Origin: Streptomyces seoulensis
GTDB taxonomy: Bacteria > Actinomycetota > Actinomycetes > Streptomycetales > Streptomycetaceae
Length of the DNA stretch: 64,000 bases
Assembly (NCBI GenBank): GCA_013364255.1
Contig: CP054936.1
Location: 62,001 to 126,000 of the forward strand
Reading direction: 5' to 3'
Below are positions 8,554 to 16,758 of this stretch, piece after piece. A model generated the notes under the pieces. The model searched no databases. It was given only the letters and a program-made list of their open reading frames with translations, and was not told the origin of the DNA. A program made the position numbers and the translations under genes. Position 1 is the first letter of the stretch. Every line of letters begins with the position of its first letter.

Positions 8554-9618
8554 TCAGCGGCCGGTTTCGATCCTCAGGTCGCCTCCGACTACCGTGCGGA
8601 TGTGGTCACTGGCGAGCAGGTCGTGGGGGTAGCCGAGGTCGATCGCGCTGACCTCGTCGAGGCGGGACAGCTGATCGGCGGTGAAGTCGACGTCCAGGGC
8701 TCCGAGATTTCCCACCAGTTGCTGGGGGGTGCGCGCGCCGACGACGGGCGCCGTCACGCCCGGGTTCCGCAGGGTCCAGGCAAGAGCGACCTGGGCGGGT
8801 GTGTGTCCCAGCTCCGCGGCGACTTCTCCTACGACGTCGGCGACAGCGAGGGTGTGTTCGGTGACCATGCCCAGGCCGGCGTTGAAGCTCTTGCGGTTTC
8901 CCTGACCGGAGTCGGCGCTCGCCGCGTTCAGGTCGGCGCGGCTGTAGGTGCCGGACAGCACGCCGCCGCCCAGCGGTGAGTACGGGGTCACCCCGAGTCC
9001 CATCGCCCGTGCCATCGGGATCAGGTCACGTTCTCCGGCACGGTTGATGAGGCTGTATTCGATCTGCAGGGCGATCAGCGGCGTCCAGCCGCGCAGGTCG
9101 GCGATCGCCTGCATGCGTGAGATCTCCCAGGCGGGGGCGTTGGACATCGCCACGTAGAGGATCTTGCCCTGCCGGACCAGATCGTCCATGCCGCGCAGGA
9201 TCTCCTCGACCGGTGTCGTGAAGTCCCATACGTGCAGGAAGAGCAGATCGATGTAGTCCGTGTTCAGCCGCCGCAGGCTGGCCTCCACCGACGCGGACAG
9301 GCTCTTGCGGTGGGCGCCCCCTGAATTCGGGTCGCCGGGCCGGCGCAACGTCGTGTACTTCGTGGCCAGCACCAGGCTCTCGCGGCGGTCGCGGATGAAT
9401 TCGCCCAGCATGCGCTCGGAGGTGCCGTTGGTGTAGGTGTTGGCGGTGTCGATGAAGTTGCCGCCTCGTTCGACGTAGGTGTCGTACAGCTTGCGCGCGT
9501 CGTCCTGCTCGGCGCCCCAGCCCCACTCGGTGCCGAAGGTCGCCGTGCCCAGGGCCAGCGGTGAGACCCGCAGCCCGGAGCGGCCCAGCAGCCGGTAGGT
9601 GTCGAGGGTGAGCGGCAT
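8554..9618 (-). CDS. Aldo/keto reductase
   Basis: This is a 354-residue NADPH-dependent carbonyl reductase of the AKR barrel superfamily. The catalytic tetrad is visible as D57 and Y62 (NFIDTANTYTNG), K87 (LATKYTT) and H129 (LLFLHVWDF), and the C-terminal cofactor segment is VVGARTPQQL. ATG 9618 is followed by the usual first strand (YRLLGRSGLRVSPLALGT). It diverges from an XRE-MmyB regulator across a 116-bp gap, repeating the regulator-oxidoreductase arrangement at 3-7 kb. The substrate is unknown. Confidence 0.92.
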   Translation of the reverse strand: MPLTLDTYRLLGRSGLRVSPLALGTATFGTEWGWGAEQDDARKLYDTYVERGGNFIDTANTYTNGTSERMLGEFIRDRRESLVLATKYTTLRRPGDPNSGGAHRKSLSASVEASLRRLNTDYIDLLFLHVWDFTTPVEEILRGMDDLVRQGKILYVAMSNAPAWEISRMQAIADLRGWTPLIALQIEYSLINRAGERDLIPMARAMGLGVTPYSPLGGGVLSGTYSRADLNAASADSGQGNRKSFNAGLGMVTEHTLAVADVVGEVAAELGHTPAQVALAWTLRNPGVTAPVVGARTPQQLVGNLGALDVDFTADQLSRLDEVSAIDLGYPHDLLASDHIRTVVGGDLRIETGR

Positions 9619-9692
9619 GGTGATCTCCTGTGCTCGTGATCGTCGTCGAGCACCAGCCTGCGACCGCCGCGAGCCGGGAGTAAGGGAAGGAG

Positions 9693-9704
9693 GTTCCTGG
9701 GAAC
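9693..9704. promoter_or_regulatory. Possible operator between AKR and XRE-MmyB regulator
   Basis: A short dyad GTTCC-TG-GGAAC, followed by a TGGGA/TCCCA pair, lies in the divergent AKR/regulator gap. It shares the TTCCTGGG core with the dyad at 3989-4013 beside the other XRE-MmyB gene. The arms are short, so confidence is low. Confidence 0.3.
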
Positions 9705-9734
9705 ACCAGTCCCACCCCGGCTGTTGGACCAGCC

Positions 9735-10568
9735 ATGATCACCAGCACCGTGGACGTGACACATGAGCTGGCCGCGTTCGTGCGGAGTCGGCGAGAACGC
9801 CTGGATCCGCAGGACGTGGGCCTGCCGGCGAGTCGGCGGTCCCGGCGGACTCCGGGACTGCGTCGCGAAGAGGTCGCTGAACTGGCCGGCATCAGCGTCG
9901 ACTACATCGTGCGACTGGAACAGGCCCGCGGACTGCGGCCCTCGGCGGACGTGGTGGAGGCGCTGGCCCGGGCACTGCGCCTGGCCCCCGACGAACGCGC
10001 CTACCTCTTCGGCCTGGCCCGGCAGCGTCCCCGCGACACCGGCAAGCTCGCCACCACCGCGGCGCCGTCGCTGGCCCGGCTGGTCGCCGACCTCTCGCCG
10101 CTGCCGGCCATGCTGATGAATCACCGCTACGACATCCTGGCCTGGAACGACGAGATGGCGAAAGTGCTCTGGGACTTCGGCGCCCTTCCGCCGTCGCAGC
10201 GCAACGCGATGTGGCTGTGCCTGATGCATCCGGAGACAAGCAGGTTGTACGAGGACCGCGAACGCGTCGTGCGGGAGGGAGTCGCTCACCTGCGCGCCGC
10301 GTGGGCCGCACATCCCGAGGATCAGGCGTTGACCGACCTCATCACTGAATGCCTCAGCCGGGACGCGGAGTTCGCGCGACGGTGGGCCGAGCAGGACGTC
10401 AAAGTCAACGGCCGCGGACACAAGACGATGCGGCATCCCGACATCGGCACGATCACCGTGCAGTTCGAGACACTCACGCCACTTCAAGACCCGGAACAGC
10501 TGCTGGTCATCTACCGCGCCGCCGACGAGGAAACCCAGACCGCCATGGACGGACTGCGCGCACGGTGA
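9735..10568 (+). CDS. XRE-family regulator with MmyB-like domain
   Basis: This 277-residue regulator starts at ATG 9735. Its helix-turn-helix spans about residues 8-85 (TPGLRREEVAELAGISVDYI, VRLEQARGLRPS). The MmyB-type domain has NHRYDILAWNDEMAKVLWDF, a YEDRERVVREGVAHLRAAW helix and VNGRGHKTMRHPDIGTI. It is oriented away from the aldo/keto reductase it probably regulates. It is the second intact member of this family within 7 kb and is clearly divergent from the one at 3106, so the two are not a recent duplication. Confidence 0.9.
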   Translation: MITSTVDVTHELAAFVRSRRERLDPQDVGLPASRRSRRTPGLRREEVAELAGISVDYIVRLEQARGLRPSADVVEALARALRLAPDERAYLFGLARQRPRDTGKLATTAAPSLARLVADLSPLPAMLMNHRYDILAWNDEMAKVLWDFGALPPSQRNAMWLCLMHPETSRLYEDRERVVREGVAHLRAAWAAHPEDQALTDLITECLSRDAEFARRWAEQDVKVNGRGHKTMRHPDIGTITVQFETLTPLQDPEQLLVIYRAADEETQTAMDGLRAR

Positions 10569-10629
10569 GGTCGCACCGTGACGCCACGGGCTCACGCGTG
10601 ACCGGCGCCGCCCCGGACGACGGCCCCGG

Positions 10630-10812
10630 TGCGACCTGGCCGCCCTGCGGCGATTCTTCGAGTGGGAGGGATACTTGCGGGTGCCCGCACGTACGGTGCT
10701 GCCGGACGTGACGGAGACCAAGCCGGGCGCCGCCGTCGATGACTCCCGCCGCCGTGCCGCCGCACTGACCGACGAGCAGCGGGCGGAGCGGACCGCGCTG
10801 GGGATGCGCGGT
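10630..10812 (+). pseudogene. Helicase-associated (HA) domain fragment
   Basis: One frame reads LAALRRFFEWEGYLRVPART, then a variable stretch and DSRRRAAALTDEQRAERTALGM. This is the pattern of one helicase-associated repeat (aromatic-E-G-x-L-x-V-P ... RR-x3-L-x-x-E-x-x-x-x-L-x-x-LGM) found in tandem in large actinobacterial helicase-related proteins. Only one repeat is present and it has no start signal. It is a relic. Confidence 0.5.
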
Positions 10813-10880
10813 AGCAGTCCTGGCAGGCCGGACCTCGCCCTGCGCCGGGCCGCAAGCATCAGGTACTTCGGCGCTGTGGG

Positions 10881-11564
10881 TTACTCGCGCACTCTCAGCC
10901 CGATGTATGCCTGGCCAGGGAAGGCATGGAAGGCGGAGCCTTCGGTGAAGAAGTACTTGGCCTGCGCTGCCGGCCTGCTGTAGGCGACGACTGCCTCCGG
11001 CACGCCGAGGATCCCGGCGGCGTTGATGGTGAAAGGCAGTGCCCTTTCGCTGTGGAGGAGTCCGGCGTCGACCTGCTCTTCGGTCGGTTCCCAGCCCGCG
11101 GGCATCCTCGCCTTGAGTGCTTCGCGGGTGCCCTCGCGACAGAGCGGCCGGAAGTCGGGATGCTCGATCGCCTGCCGGACGTAGGCGTGAGCACGACGGT
11201 ACTCCGGGTGATCGATCCAGTCGCCGAACTCACTGACGTGAACGTCCGGGCATCCCGCCGCCTGCCGGGCGCGGCGGACACGCGAGGTCATCTGTCTGAT
11301 GTCCGCACGCGCCCTCTTGCGCGCTTCGCCGGGCGGACGCCCTTGTCCGAGGTAGGAGGCCACGGTCATCTGCATGTCCGACACCACTACGTCGACCTCC
11401 TTCATCTCCCGCACAGCCCACCGCAGCAGGGTGGTCAGGCGAGAGACCGAGAAGTAGGGGTTGCCTGGGCTGACCGTCAAGGCGATGCGCTCGCGCCGGG
11501 CCAGGATGCGCGCGCAGTTGTCGCTGCACGGTTCGACGTCGACCAGAGCGTCGTGTTCCATCAC
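10881..11564 (-). CDS. Cyclodipeptide synthase (AlbC-like), orphan
   Basis: This 227-residue protein resembles AlbC-type enzymes, which use two aminoacyl-tRNAs to make cyclic dipeptides. The nucleophile region RIALTVSPGNPYFS gives S32 (the position of the acylated Ser in AlbC) and N35 (the Asn typical of the NYQ subfamily). LLRWAVRE...VVVSDMQ matches the second strand/helix, and ILGVPEAVVAY gives Y195. The end EGSAFHAFPGQAYIGLRV is typical. The Y-x3-E motif is altered: LLHSERALPF keeps a Glu (E173) but has no Tyr at the expected distance. No oxidase, P450 or methyltransferase is adjacent. The start is GTG 11564 or ATG 11561 behind a weak GAGG. Confidence 0.8.
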   Translation of the reverse strand: MMEHDALVDVEPCSDNCARILARRERIALTVSPGNPYFSVSRLTTLLRWAVREMKEVDVVVSDMQMTVASYLGQGRPPGEARKRARADIRQMTSRVRRARQAAGCPDVHVSEFGDWIDHPEYRRAHAYVRQAIEHPDFRPLCREGTREALKARMPAGWEPTEEQVDAGLLHSERALPFTINAAGILGVPEAVVAYSRPAAQAKYFFTEGSAFHAFPGQAYIGLRVRE

Positions 11565-11904
11565 GCTGCCTCATCTGTGCCGTGTGCTTCCCGCCACGGT
11601 GGCCGGCCGATGTGCGCGCCGCTTCCCGCCGAGCGTGGTCACGTGCCGGCCCTTGGCCGCCAGAGCCGGCAGGGTCCCTGACCGCTGTGGCCGCGGGGTC
11701 ATCACCGCGCGCAACTCGCCGCTTGCCGCGTCCACTCGGCCCGCCGCTCGGGCGACGTCCTTACGGCGGTGCAGCACCTCGCGCGCCGCAGTGCTGGAAG
11801 TCGGGTTCGGACGTCTCGGCACAGGGCAGGTCTCGCCCCTTGTGCGTCCAGTGTCGGCGGCAGCCCGAACCAGAACCAGCACGCCGGCACCGGCCCTCGT
11901 GTCG
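11565..11904. other. 340 bp without a recognised gene
   Basis: This gap separates the cyclodipeptide synthase start from the end of the small secreted protein gene. No domain, hairpin or operator was recognised. It must hold the synthase promoter if that gene is expressed alone. Confidence 0.4.
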
Positions 11905-12192
11905 TCAGGACATGTCGCAGATCCGCTCGGCCTCGGCGGCCAGCGCGCTGCGCCGGACGTCGGCGTCCGCGAGGTTCTGGCGTTCTGCGGTGCCTGGGGT
12001 CCCGCCCGCGGCGATCTGCGCCTCATAGTCCTTTTTGGTCGCGTCGTAGTCCTGCCGGGCCTTGTCGGCGGACGCTTGGGCGCTCGCGCACTCATCGCCT
12101 GCGAAGAGCGACGCGGCGTGGGCGGCCGAGGGAAGCGTCGCCAAGGCCGCTGCGGCTGCTGCCGCCATGGCGAACATGCGGACGGACGTCAT
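11905..12192 (-). CDS. Small secreted protein, coiled-coil-like
   Basis: This 95-residue protein starts at ATG 12192 behind GGGAGG. It has an Ala-rich Sec signal peptide (MFAMAAAAAAALATLPSAAHA, cleavage near residue 26). The mature part is charged and Ala-rich with two cysteines (DECASAQ and ERICDMS), which may form a disulfide joining the ends of a helical hairpin (KARQDYDATKKDYEAQIAAG). No named family is recognised. The signal peptide and ribosome site support a real gene. Confidence 0.65.
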   Translation of the reverse strand: MTSVRMFAMAAAAAAALATLPSAAHAASLFAGDECASAQASADKARQDYDATKKDYEAQIAAGGTPGTAERQNLADADVRRSALAAEAERICDMS

Positions 12193-12630
12193 CGTGAAAC
12201 CTCCCGAAGGACGAACGCATGCGGGCTTTGGCGTGCCCGCTCCTCCCCTGCTCGTGACAACCGGGAAGGACGCGCGGGGTACCAGGAGACTGCTGTGCTG
12301 CTGTCCGGGGCCGGTCACGATGTCAGGGTGACCGTCTGGCTGTTGTCGCTGGCGTTGACGCACCTCCGGTAGGGATCCGGACTGCCCTGCTGCTCCCTGC
12401 ACAGCCAGGTGGCTCTGCCGGCGCTGACGGTTGCCGCCTCCACGAAGCCGTCCGGCGATCATGCATGGCACGGTCGGTCGGCCTGCTGCGCCGTGCCCCG
12501 GGCCCGGAGCACGCGCTGCGCGCGTCAAGGCGGCCAGGCCCTCGCCTACCACCATGAGGGCACAACGCCGCCGCTGCCACTCGCACGACCGACGCCCAGC
12601 ACGGATGCCCTTCTCTTATCGAAGGATCCT
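12193..12630. other. 438 bp without a recognised gene
   Basis: This stretch holds the ribosome site and presumed promoter of the small secreted protein and then non-coding sequence up to an IS5 remnant. Nothing else was recognised. Confidence 0.4.
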
Positions 12631-12828
12631 CTCTCCGTCACCCTGACGGGCGGAAACCGAGACGACGTCACCCAGCTGACGCCGTGCTGGACGCGATCCC
12701 CCGCATCCGAGGGATCCGGGGGATCGCGGCACCGGCCGGGCCGGCTGTTCGCCGACCGCGGCTACGACTACGACTACGACTACGACAAGTACCTACCGCC
12801 TCTGGACCCGGCACCGGCACCGCGCGGG
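12631..12828 (+). mobile_element. IS5-family transposase internal remnant with expanded Tyr-Asp repeat
   Basis: LSVTLTGGNRDDVTQL matches the IS5 transposase stretch around the second catalytic Asp, and RHRPGRLFADRGYD matches the strand that follows. The link between them (LDAIPRIRGIRG) is read in another frame, so the gene is frameshifted. The hexamer TACGAC occurs four times in a row at 12763-12786 where intact relatives have about one or two copies. Both ends are missing. Confidence 0.6.
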
Positions 12829-12873
12829 CGTGTGCCCTGCTCCGCGACATCTCCGCGGAGCAGGGCACACGCC
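12827..12873 (-). terminator. Perfect 20-bp hairpin terminator after the tannase gene
   Basis: The arms begin GGCGTGTGCCCTGCTCCGCG and pair perfectly with the complement ending at 12873, around a seven-base loop. It lies 18 bases past the tannase stop codon. It is the strongest hairpin in the first third of the window and could also block read-through from the plus strand. Confidence 0.8.
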
Positions 12874-12890
12874 TGTACCGGGTTGCGGCG

Positions 12891-14522
12891 TCAGTACCGG
12901 GAGGGCGCGACGCAGCGGTAGCTGGCGGCCGAGGCGGGGTCGCCGTGGCGGTTCCAGCGGGAGACTTCGGGGTAGCGGCACAGGTCGCGGGTGACGGTTC
13001 GACCGGAGGGCAGGGTGGCCGCGGCGCTCAGGGTGCGCGGGGCCTTGCCGTGCTCGACCCAGTCGGTCAGGGCGCCGAGCGCGTCGGTGGGGGCGGGGCC
13101 CGGGGCCGGAGTGCCGGCGCAGTGGCTGACGCCCGGGGCCAGGAAGAGCCGGTAGAAGTCGTCGACGCTCCTCGTGCCGCCCATCAGCCGGTCGACCTTC
13201 TCCCGGTAGTCCACGGTGCCCTGGGCGGGGATGTACTGGTCGGCCTGCCCCTGCCAGCTGAGCAGCTTGCCGCCGGACGCGCGGAAGGCCGTCAGATCCG
13301 GGGTGTCGGTGCCGATGACCGCGTCGTACTCGGCCTCGGACTGCTGGAAGAGCTGGGCGAACCGGTCGTAGGTGATGGTGGTGAGGTCGTAGGAGGGCTG
13401 CTTCAGTACGAAGTCCGCGATCCACTGGGCGGGGACGGGGAAGGGATTGCCGATCACGGTGCCGTCGTCGGCGGTGCGGGTGCCGGCCAGTTCGAAACTC
13501 GCGCCGATGGGCAGGCCCGCCCACAGTTGCCGGCCCGAGGCGGTGCGCGGGCCGTCCCAGATCTTGCGGACGACGGCCGCGTCGGCGGCCGTGACGGTGA
13601 TCGGCGTGCCCTCGCAGTCGATCGTCGTGCCGACGAGCCGGCGGGGGTCGTAGTGGCAGTCCCGCGGGTCGCCGATCAGGCCGTCGGGGTTGCCGTCGAG
13701 CATGTCGCAGGCCTTGACCGCGGCGGCGGTGAAGGCGTTGAACTCGCACTGGCTGGGGAAGGTGTGCTCGTTGTTCATGACCACCTGCGGCCACAGGGTG
13801 GCGACCTCGAACTCGTCCCAGTTGATCGCGGGGGCGTCGGCGAGGATGCCGTCGTAGTCGTCCGGGTGGCGCTGGGCCTCCATGTAGCCCTGGCGGCCAC
13901 CGGTCGAGCAGCCGTTGAAGTACGCGTAGTCGGCCGGGGCGCCGTAGACGCCGGCCACGACCTGCTTGCTCACCACGGCCGTGTCGTGCTCGGCGCGTGA
14001 GGCGAAGTCCTCCAGCAAGGGCTTGTTGACGTCGCCCTGGGCGTCCAGCGCCCAGCCGGTGTCGGTGTAGCCGCCGACGCCCGCGTCGGTGGTCGCGGCG
14101 GCGTAGCCGTGCTTGATCGCGTCGGCCAGGTTCTGGCCGTAGTCGCCGGCGGCGTAGGCGCTGCCACCCACCGTCTGGAGGCGGCCGGTCCAGCCGGTGC
14201 GGGGCAGCCAGACGGTGACCTTCTCGTGGTCGCCGGCCCCCGGGTGGGTGAGCGTGAGGACCACCTCGCAGTAGGCGGGGACGTCCGGGACGTCCACCGG
14301 CCCGGTCGGGGTGATGTCCACGTGGACGGTCCCGCCCGGCAGGCTCCGTGCCGTCACGGACTCCACGGACGTGCCCGCCGGGCCCCGGACGGACACCGGC
14401 GAACACCGGAAGGGCGCGCCTCCGTGCGGTCCGGGACCGGTCTGCGCGGAGGCCCCGGCCGGCAGGCAGACAGCCGCGGCCAGGGGTAAGGCGGCGGCGA
14501 GGACGGTCAGAAGTCGTCTCAT
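12891..14522 (-). CDS. Secreted tannase/feruloyl esterase family hydrolase
   Basis: This is a 543-residue exported esterase with a signal peptide at residues 1-26 (LLTVLAAALPLAAAVCLPAG). It carries the CS-D-HC signature of the family: C205-S206 in FNGCSTGGRQGY, D428 in QGQADQYIP, and H467-C468 in GVSHCAG, where the two cysteines bridge the nucleophile and His loops. Extra cysteine pairs in the lid and a DGNPDGLIGDPRDC calcium-type loop are also typical. It probably cleaves aromatic (gallate or ferulate) esters of plant polymers outside the cell. It is divergent from a broken CGNR regulator, with two identical-type dyads between them. Confidence 0.9.
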   Translation of the reverse strand: MRRLLTVLAAALPLAAAVCLPAGASAQTGPGPHGGAPFRCSPVSVRGPAGTSVESVTARSLPGGTVHVDITPTGPVDVPDVPAYCEVVLTLTHPGAGDHEKVTVWLPRTGWTGRLQTVGGSAYAAGDYGQNLADAIKHGYAAATTDAGVGGYTDTGWALDAQGDVNKPLLEDFASRAEHDTAVVSKQVVAGVYGAPADYAYFNGCSTGGRQGYMEAQRHPDDYDGILADAPAINWDEFEVATLWPQVVMNNEHTFPSQCEFNAFTAAAVKACDMLDGNPDGLIGDPRDCHYDPRRLVGTTIDCEGTPITVTAADAAVVRKIWDGPRTASGRQLWAGLPIGASFELAGTRTADDGTVIGNPFPVPAQWIADFVLKQPSYDLTTITYDRFAQLFQQSEAEYDAVIGTDTPDLTAFRASGGKLLSWQGQADQYIPAQGTVDYREKVDRLMGGTRSVDDFYRLFLAPGVSHCAGTPAPGPAPTDALGALTDWVEHGKAPRTLSAAATLPSGRTVTRDLCRYPEVSRWNRHGDPASAASYRCVAPSRY

Positions 14523-14677
14523 GGCATTCCCATCGGTGAGGTGGCCGGCTACTGGGTCGGGCCGTCACATGCGTGCGGCCGGCGGCGGACGCGACGTCAG
14601 GTCAGTGAGGAACCGCAGGTCGGAGGCCATGTGGGGGGGCGGTCTCTCGGATGGTGAAGAGATTCGCACACGATTCC

Positions 14678-14698
14678 GTCACCAGTCAAGCCGGTGAC
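14678..14698. promoter_or_regulatory. Dyad operator copy 1 (GTCACC-N9-GGTGAC)
   Basis: This is a perfect six-base-arm dyad with a nine-base spacer between the tannase gene and the CGNR-type regulator remnant. The same dyad recurs 65 bp downstream. Two copies in one divergent gap strongly suggest a transcription factor site. Confidence 0.55.
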
Positions 14699-14742
14699 GA
14701 ACGCCGCGTCTTGGGCGTCGGCGCGGCCTTGCGCCGGCATTA

Positions 14743-14763
14743 GTCACCCGTCAGACTGGTGAC
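14743..14763. promoter_or_regulatory. Dyad operator copy 2, abutting the regulator start codon
   Basis: This second GTCACC-N9-GGTGAC dyad ends one base before the ATG at 14764. It replaces a normal ribosome site, so a bound repressor would block the regulator's own initiation region. This fits autoregulation and implies a weak-SD or leaderless start. Confidence 0.55.
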
Positions 14764-15160
14764 ATGAACCTGGATCACGTGTTCGTCTGCGGAACCCCGC
14801 GCTCGACTTTGCGGCGACGCTCCGAGCGCGGCGCTCGCTGCGTTTCGAGATGTCCGTGACACCCGGCCGCCTGGACGCGTGGCATCTGGAATCCGGAATC
14901 CTCGACGAGGTCTTCCCCTGCCGGGAGGCGGACGTGGAGCGCGCGAGGGTCGTCCGGGAGGCGATCTATCAACTGGTCACCGCCCGCCGCCTCAGCGAGC
15001 CGTACGCCGCCGAGGCCCTGGACACACTCAACGCCGCGGCGCGAGCCGTCGGCGGTGCCCCGGCTCACCCCGGCCGGGCGCTGGACGGCCCCGCGACACC
15101 GGAGGAGGCGCCGGCCACCCTGGCGCGACAGGCCATCAAACTGCCGAGCGGACCCGACGG
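14764..15160 (+). pseudogene. Frameshifted CGNR/ABATE-domain regulator remnant
   Basis: ATG 14764 begins MNLDHVFVCGTP, the first strand of the ABATE domain. The homology then continues in another frame (PALDFAATLRARRSLRFE, LDAWHLESGILDEV, REAIYQLVTARRLSEP), so a frameshift near 14800 breaks the gene. It stops after ARQAIKLPSGPDG, before the CGNR zinc-finger that binds DNA in this family, and unrelated sequence follows. The break means the twin dyads probably no longer have their own regulator. Confidence 0.65.
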
Positions 15161-15303
15161 GAGCATCCCCGTACCGATCAGTAAACCGGTTGGCCCTCGG
15201 AACGAACCAGCGGCCGGTCCTCGAACGGCTCCGTCGGCAGCGGCCGTAGCAAGTGCTGTTCACCGAAGCCGCAGGGTCGCCGGCTGCTGTCCGAGTGATG
15301 AAG

Positions 15304-16260
15304 TCAGCCGTGAAGGTGCTCGGTGGCCGGAGTCGCCGTTCGGCTCATGTGCCAGCCATCGACACGAGGGCCGACGAGTTCGGCCGGCCAGTCGGCCGTG
15401 TCGACCGCGGCCTGGTAGACGGCGTCGCCGAACAACACGATCGCCTGACGCGGATCCGGGGTCTGCCGCAGGACATCCCACGGCAGCAGCACCAGGCCGG
15501 CTTCCTCGTCCCAGTGGGCGCCCTCCACCCCCCAGGCTCGGTCCGCGAGACCGTCCGGCTGCGGCCAGATGTAGGCGTACATCCCGATGCTCGGCCGGTC
15601 CGGCAGGTTCTTGAACGAGAAACCCACCGCGACGTACGCGTTGATCTGCGCGTTCTGCATGAACGGCGGTGCGTCCGGAGGAGGCGGTGCGGGCTGAGGC
15701 CGATGGCGGGTGGCGGACAGATCGAACCCGCCCCACATCACACCCACCCGCGGGCGGTGGCCGAGGAAGGGCGCCTGCCAGTACTCCAGCCCTCCGGCGA
15801 CCAGGTTCAAGGTCTGCCACATCAAATGAGCCGCGTGCGCATCCCACGTCCGCTCGTTGTCGTCGTCCTCGAAGGTCGCGGGGGAATCAGGGATCTCGCA
15901 GATCAGCGAGGTGCGCGGGGCGTGTACGCCGAGTTCGGCCGCGACGTCGCAGAACGCTCGGTAGAACGAGGCGACCGAGCCCTCGGACAACGGCAACCTG
16001 CGCTCGTCCTCGTCCGTCTCGATCACGACGTCGCCGTCGAGAAGACGGTAGTGCACGGAGAAGGTCGCGTCCCGGTGGCGGAACGTCGGCGTACGGAGTC
16101 CGCGGGGCGTGACGTCCAGGACGATGTTGCCCCAGCCCACTTCGAAGGGGTCGTCCAAGGCGTATTTGCCCGCGACCTGAACGATCCGGTTCACGTAGTC
16201 GACCATGGGTGCCAGTTCCGCGTGGTCGAGCTTCGGCCACATGTCGGGACGTTCGCTCAC
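15304..16260 (-). CDS. DUF5996 family protein
   Basis: This is a 318-residue cytosolic protein of unknown function. GTG 16260 is chosen because GGGAGGG lies eight bases upstream. It has the family pattern VGWGNIVLDVTPRGLRTPTF early on, YHRLLDGDVVIETDEDER-type strands, the FY-x-AF helix, and the diagnostic RVGVMWGGFDLSATRHRP near residue 180. The last third is rich in Trp and Pro (YAYIWPQPDG, GAHWDEEAGLVLLPW). A tandem 19-bp repeat sits immediately upstream, between the ribosome site and any promoter. Confidence 0.8.
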   Translation of the reverse strand: MSERPDMWPKLDHAELAPMVDYVNRIVQVAGKYALDDPFEVGWGNIVLDVTPRGLRTPTFRHRDATFSVHYRLLDGDVVIETDEDERRLPLSEGSVASFYRAFCDVAAELGVHAPRTSLICEIPDSPATFEDDDNERTWDAHAAHLMWQTLNLVAGGLEYWQAPFLGHRPRVGVMWGGFDLSATRHRPQPAPPPPDAPPFMQNAQINAYVAVGFSFKNLPDRPSIGMYAYIWPQPDGLADRAWGVEGAHWDEEAGLVLLPWDVLRQTPDPRQAIVLFGDAVYQAAVDTADWPAELVGPRVDGWHMSRTATPATEHLHG

Positions 16261-16274
16261 GGAGAGCCCTCCCA

Positions 16275-16312
16275 AGATATCGATCAGCTCGCCAGATATC
16301 GATCAGCTCGCC
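16275..16312. repeat. Perfect tandem 19-bp repeat upstream of DUF5996 gene
   Basis: AGATATCGATCAGCTCGCC occurs twice head-to-tail (16275-16293 and 16294-16312). It directly precedes the ribosome site of the minus-strand DUF5996 gene. It may be a double operator or a replication-slippage duplication. Confidence 0.8.
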
Positions 16313-16515
16313 GGAAAACCGTCGGCAGAGGGCGTCAGTACCGCGACGCACACGTCGAGGACCGCAGCGCACACGTCACCGGTCGGTGGCGGGACGCCGA
16401 CGGATCCGGAAGGCGGTCCGGCTTCATAGTCCCACGCGATCTGACAACGCGCTTGCTCGTGGGGCCGGGCCCCGCAGTGGCGGCGCACAAGGACTGACGC
16501 GCGGTACCGGCTGTC

Positions 16516-16680
16516 AGGAACTTCCGCTCCGGCGGCACCGACTGCAAGGCGTACCCGTGGGAGGTGTGGGACACCGCCAAGCCCTCGACCGCCTACGACA
16601 CCGCCATCAACTCGCAGGGCATGGCCACCTCCATGACCGACACGGTCGCCGGCGCCTTCACCGCCCGCTACTCATCAGCG
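16516..16680 (+). pseudogene. C-terminal fragment of an unidentified protein
   Basis: The plus strand encodes SGGTDCKAYPWEVWDTAKP, then YDTAINSQGMATSMTDTVAG and FTARY, which has the composition and codon bias of a real protein C-terminus (a single Cys, amphipathic helix, final strand). There is no start or ribosome site, and a terminator-like hairpin begins at its end. It looks like the end of a secreted protein whose body is lost. I do not recognise the family. Confidence 0.3.
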
Positions 16681-16722
16681 GGGCCGGGACAGGCGACACA
16701 GCCCGTCCCGGCCCCGCTGATG
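16673..16722. terminator. Bidirectional 18-bp hairpin terminator
   Basis: The perfect arms begin CATCAGCGGGGCCGGGAC and pair with 16705-16722 around a 14-base loop. It lies between the plus-strand fragment and the end of the minus-strand lectin-like gene. A second short hairpin (CCCGGCGG/CCGCCGGG) follows at 16724-16749. Confidence 0.7.
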
Positions 16723-16758
16723 CCCGGCGGGCCGGCCGTGCCGCCGGGTGTGCGGTGA

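Noticed and set aside
12827..12873. Perfect inverted repeat considered as an IS terminal repeat or recombination site
   Set aside because: Its seven-base loop and position right after the tannase stop fit a terminator, and there is no second copy at the other end of the IS remnant.
12793..14568. 591-codon open frame overlapping the tannase gene on the same strand
   Set aside because: It is an Arg/Pro/His-rich frame-shifted reading of the tannase gene, which has a signal peptide and complete catalytic motifs in its own frame.
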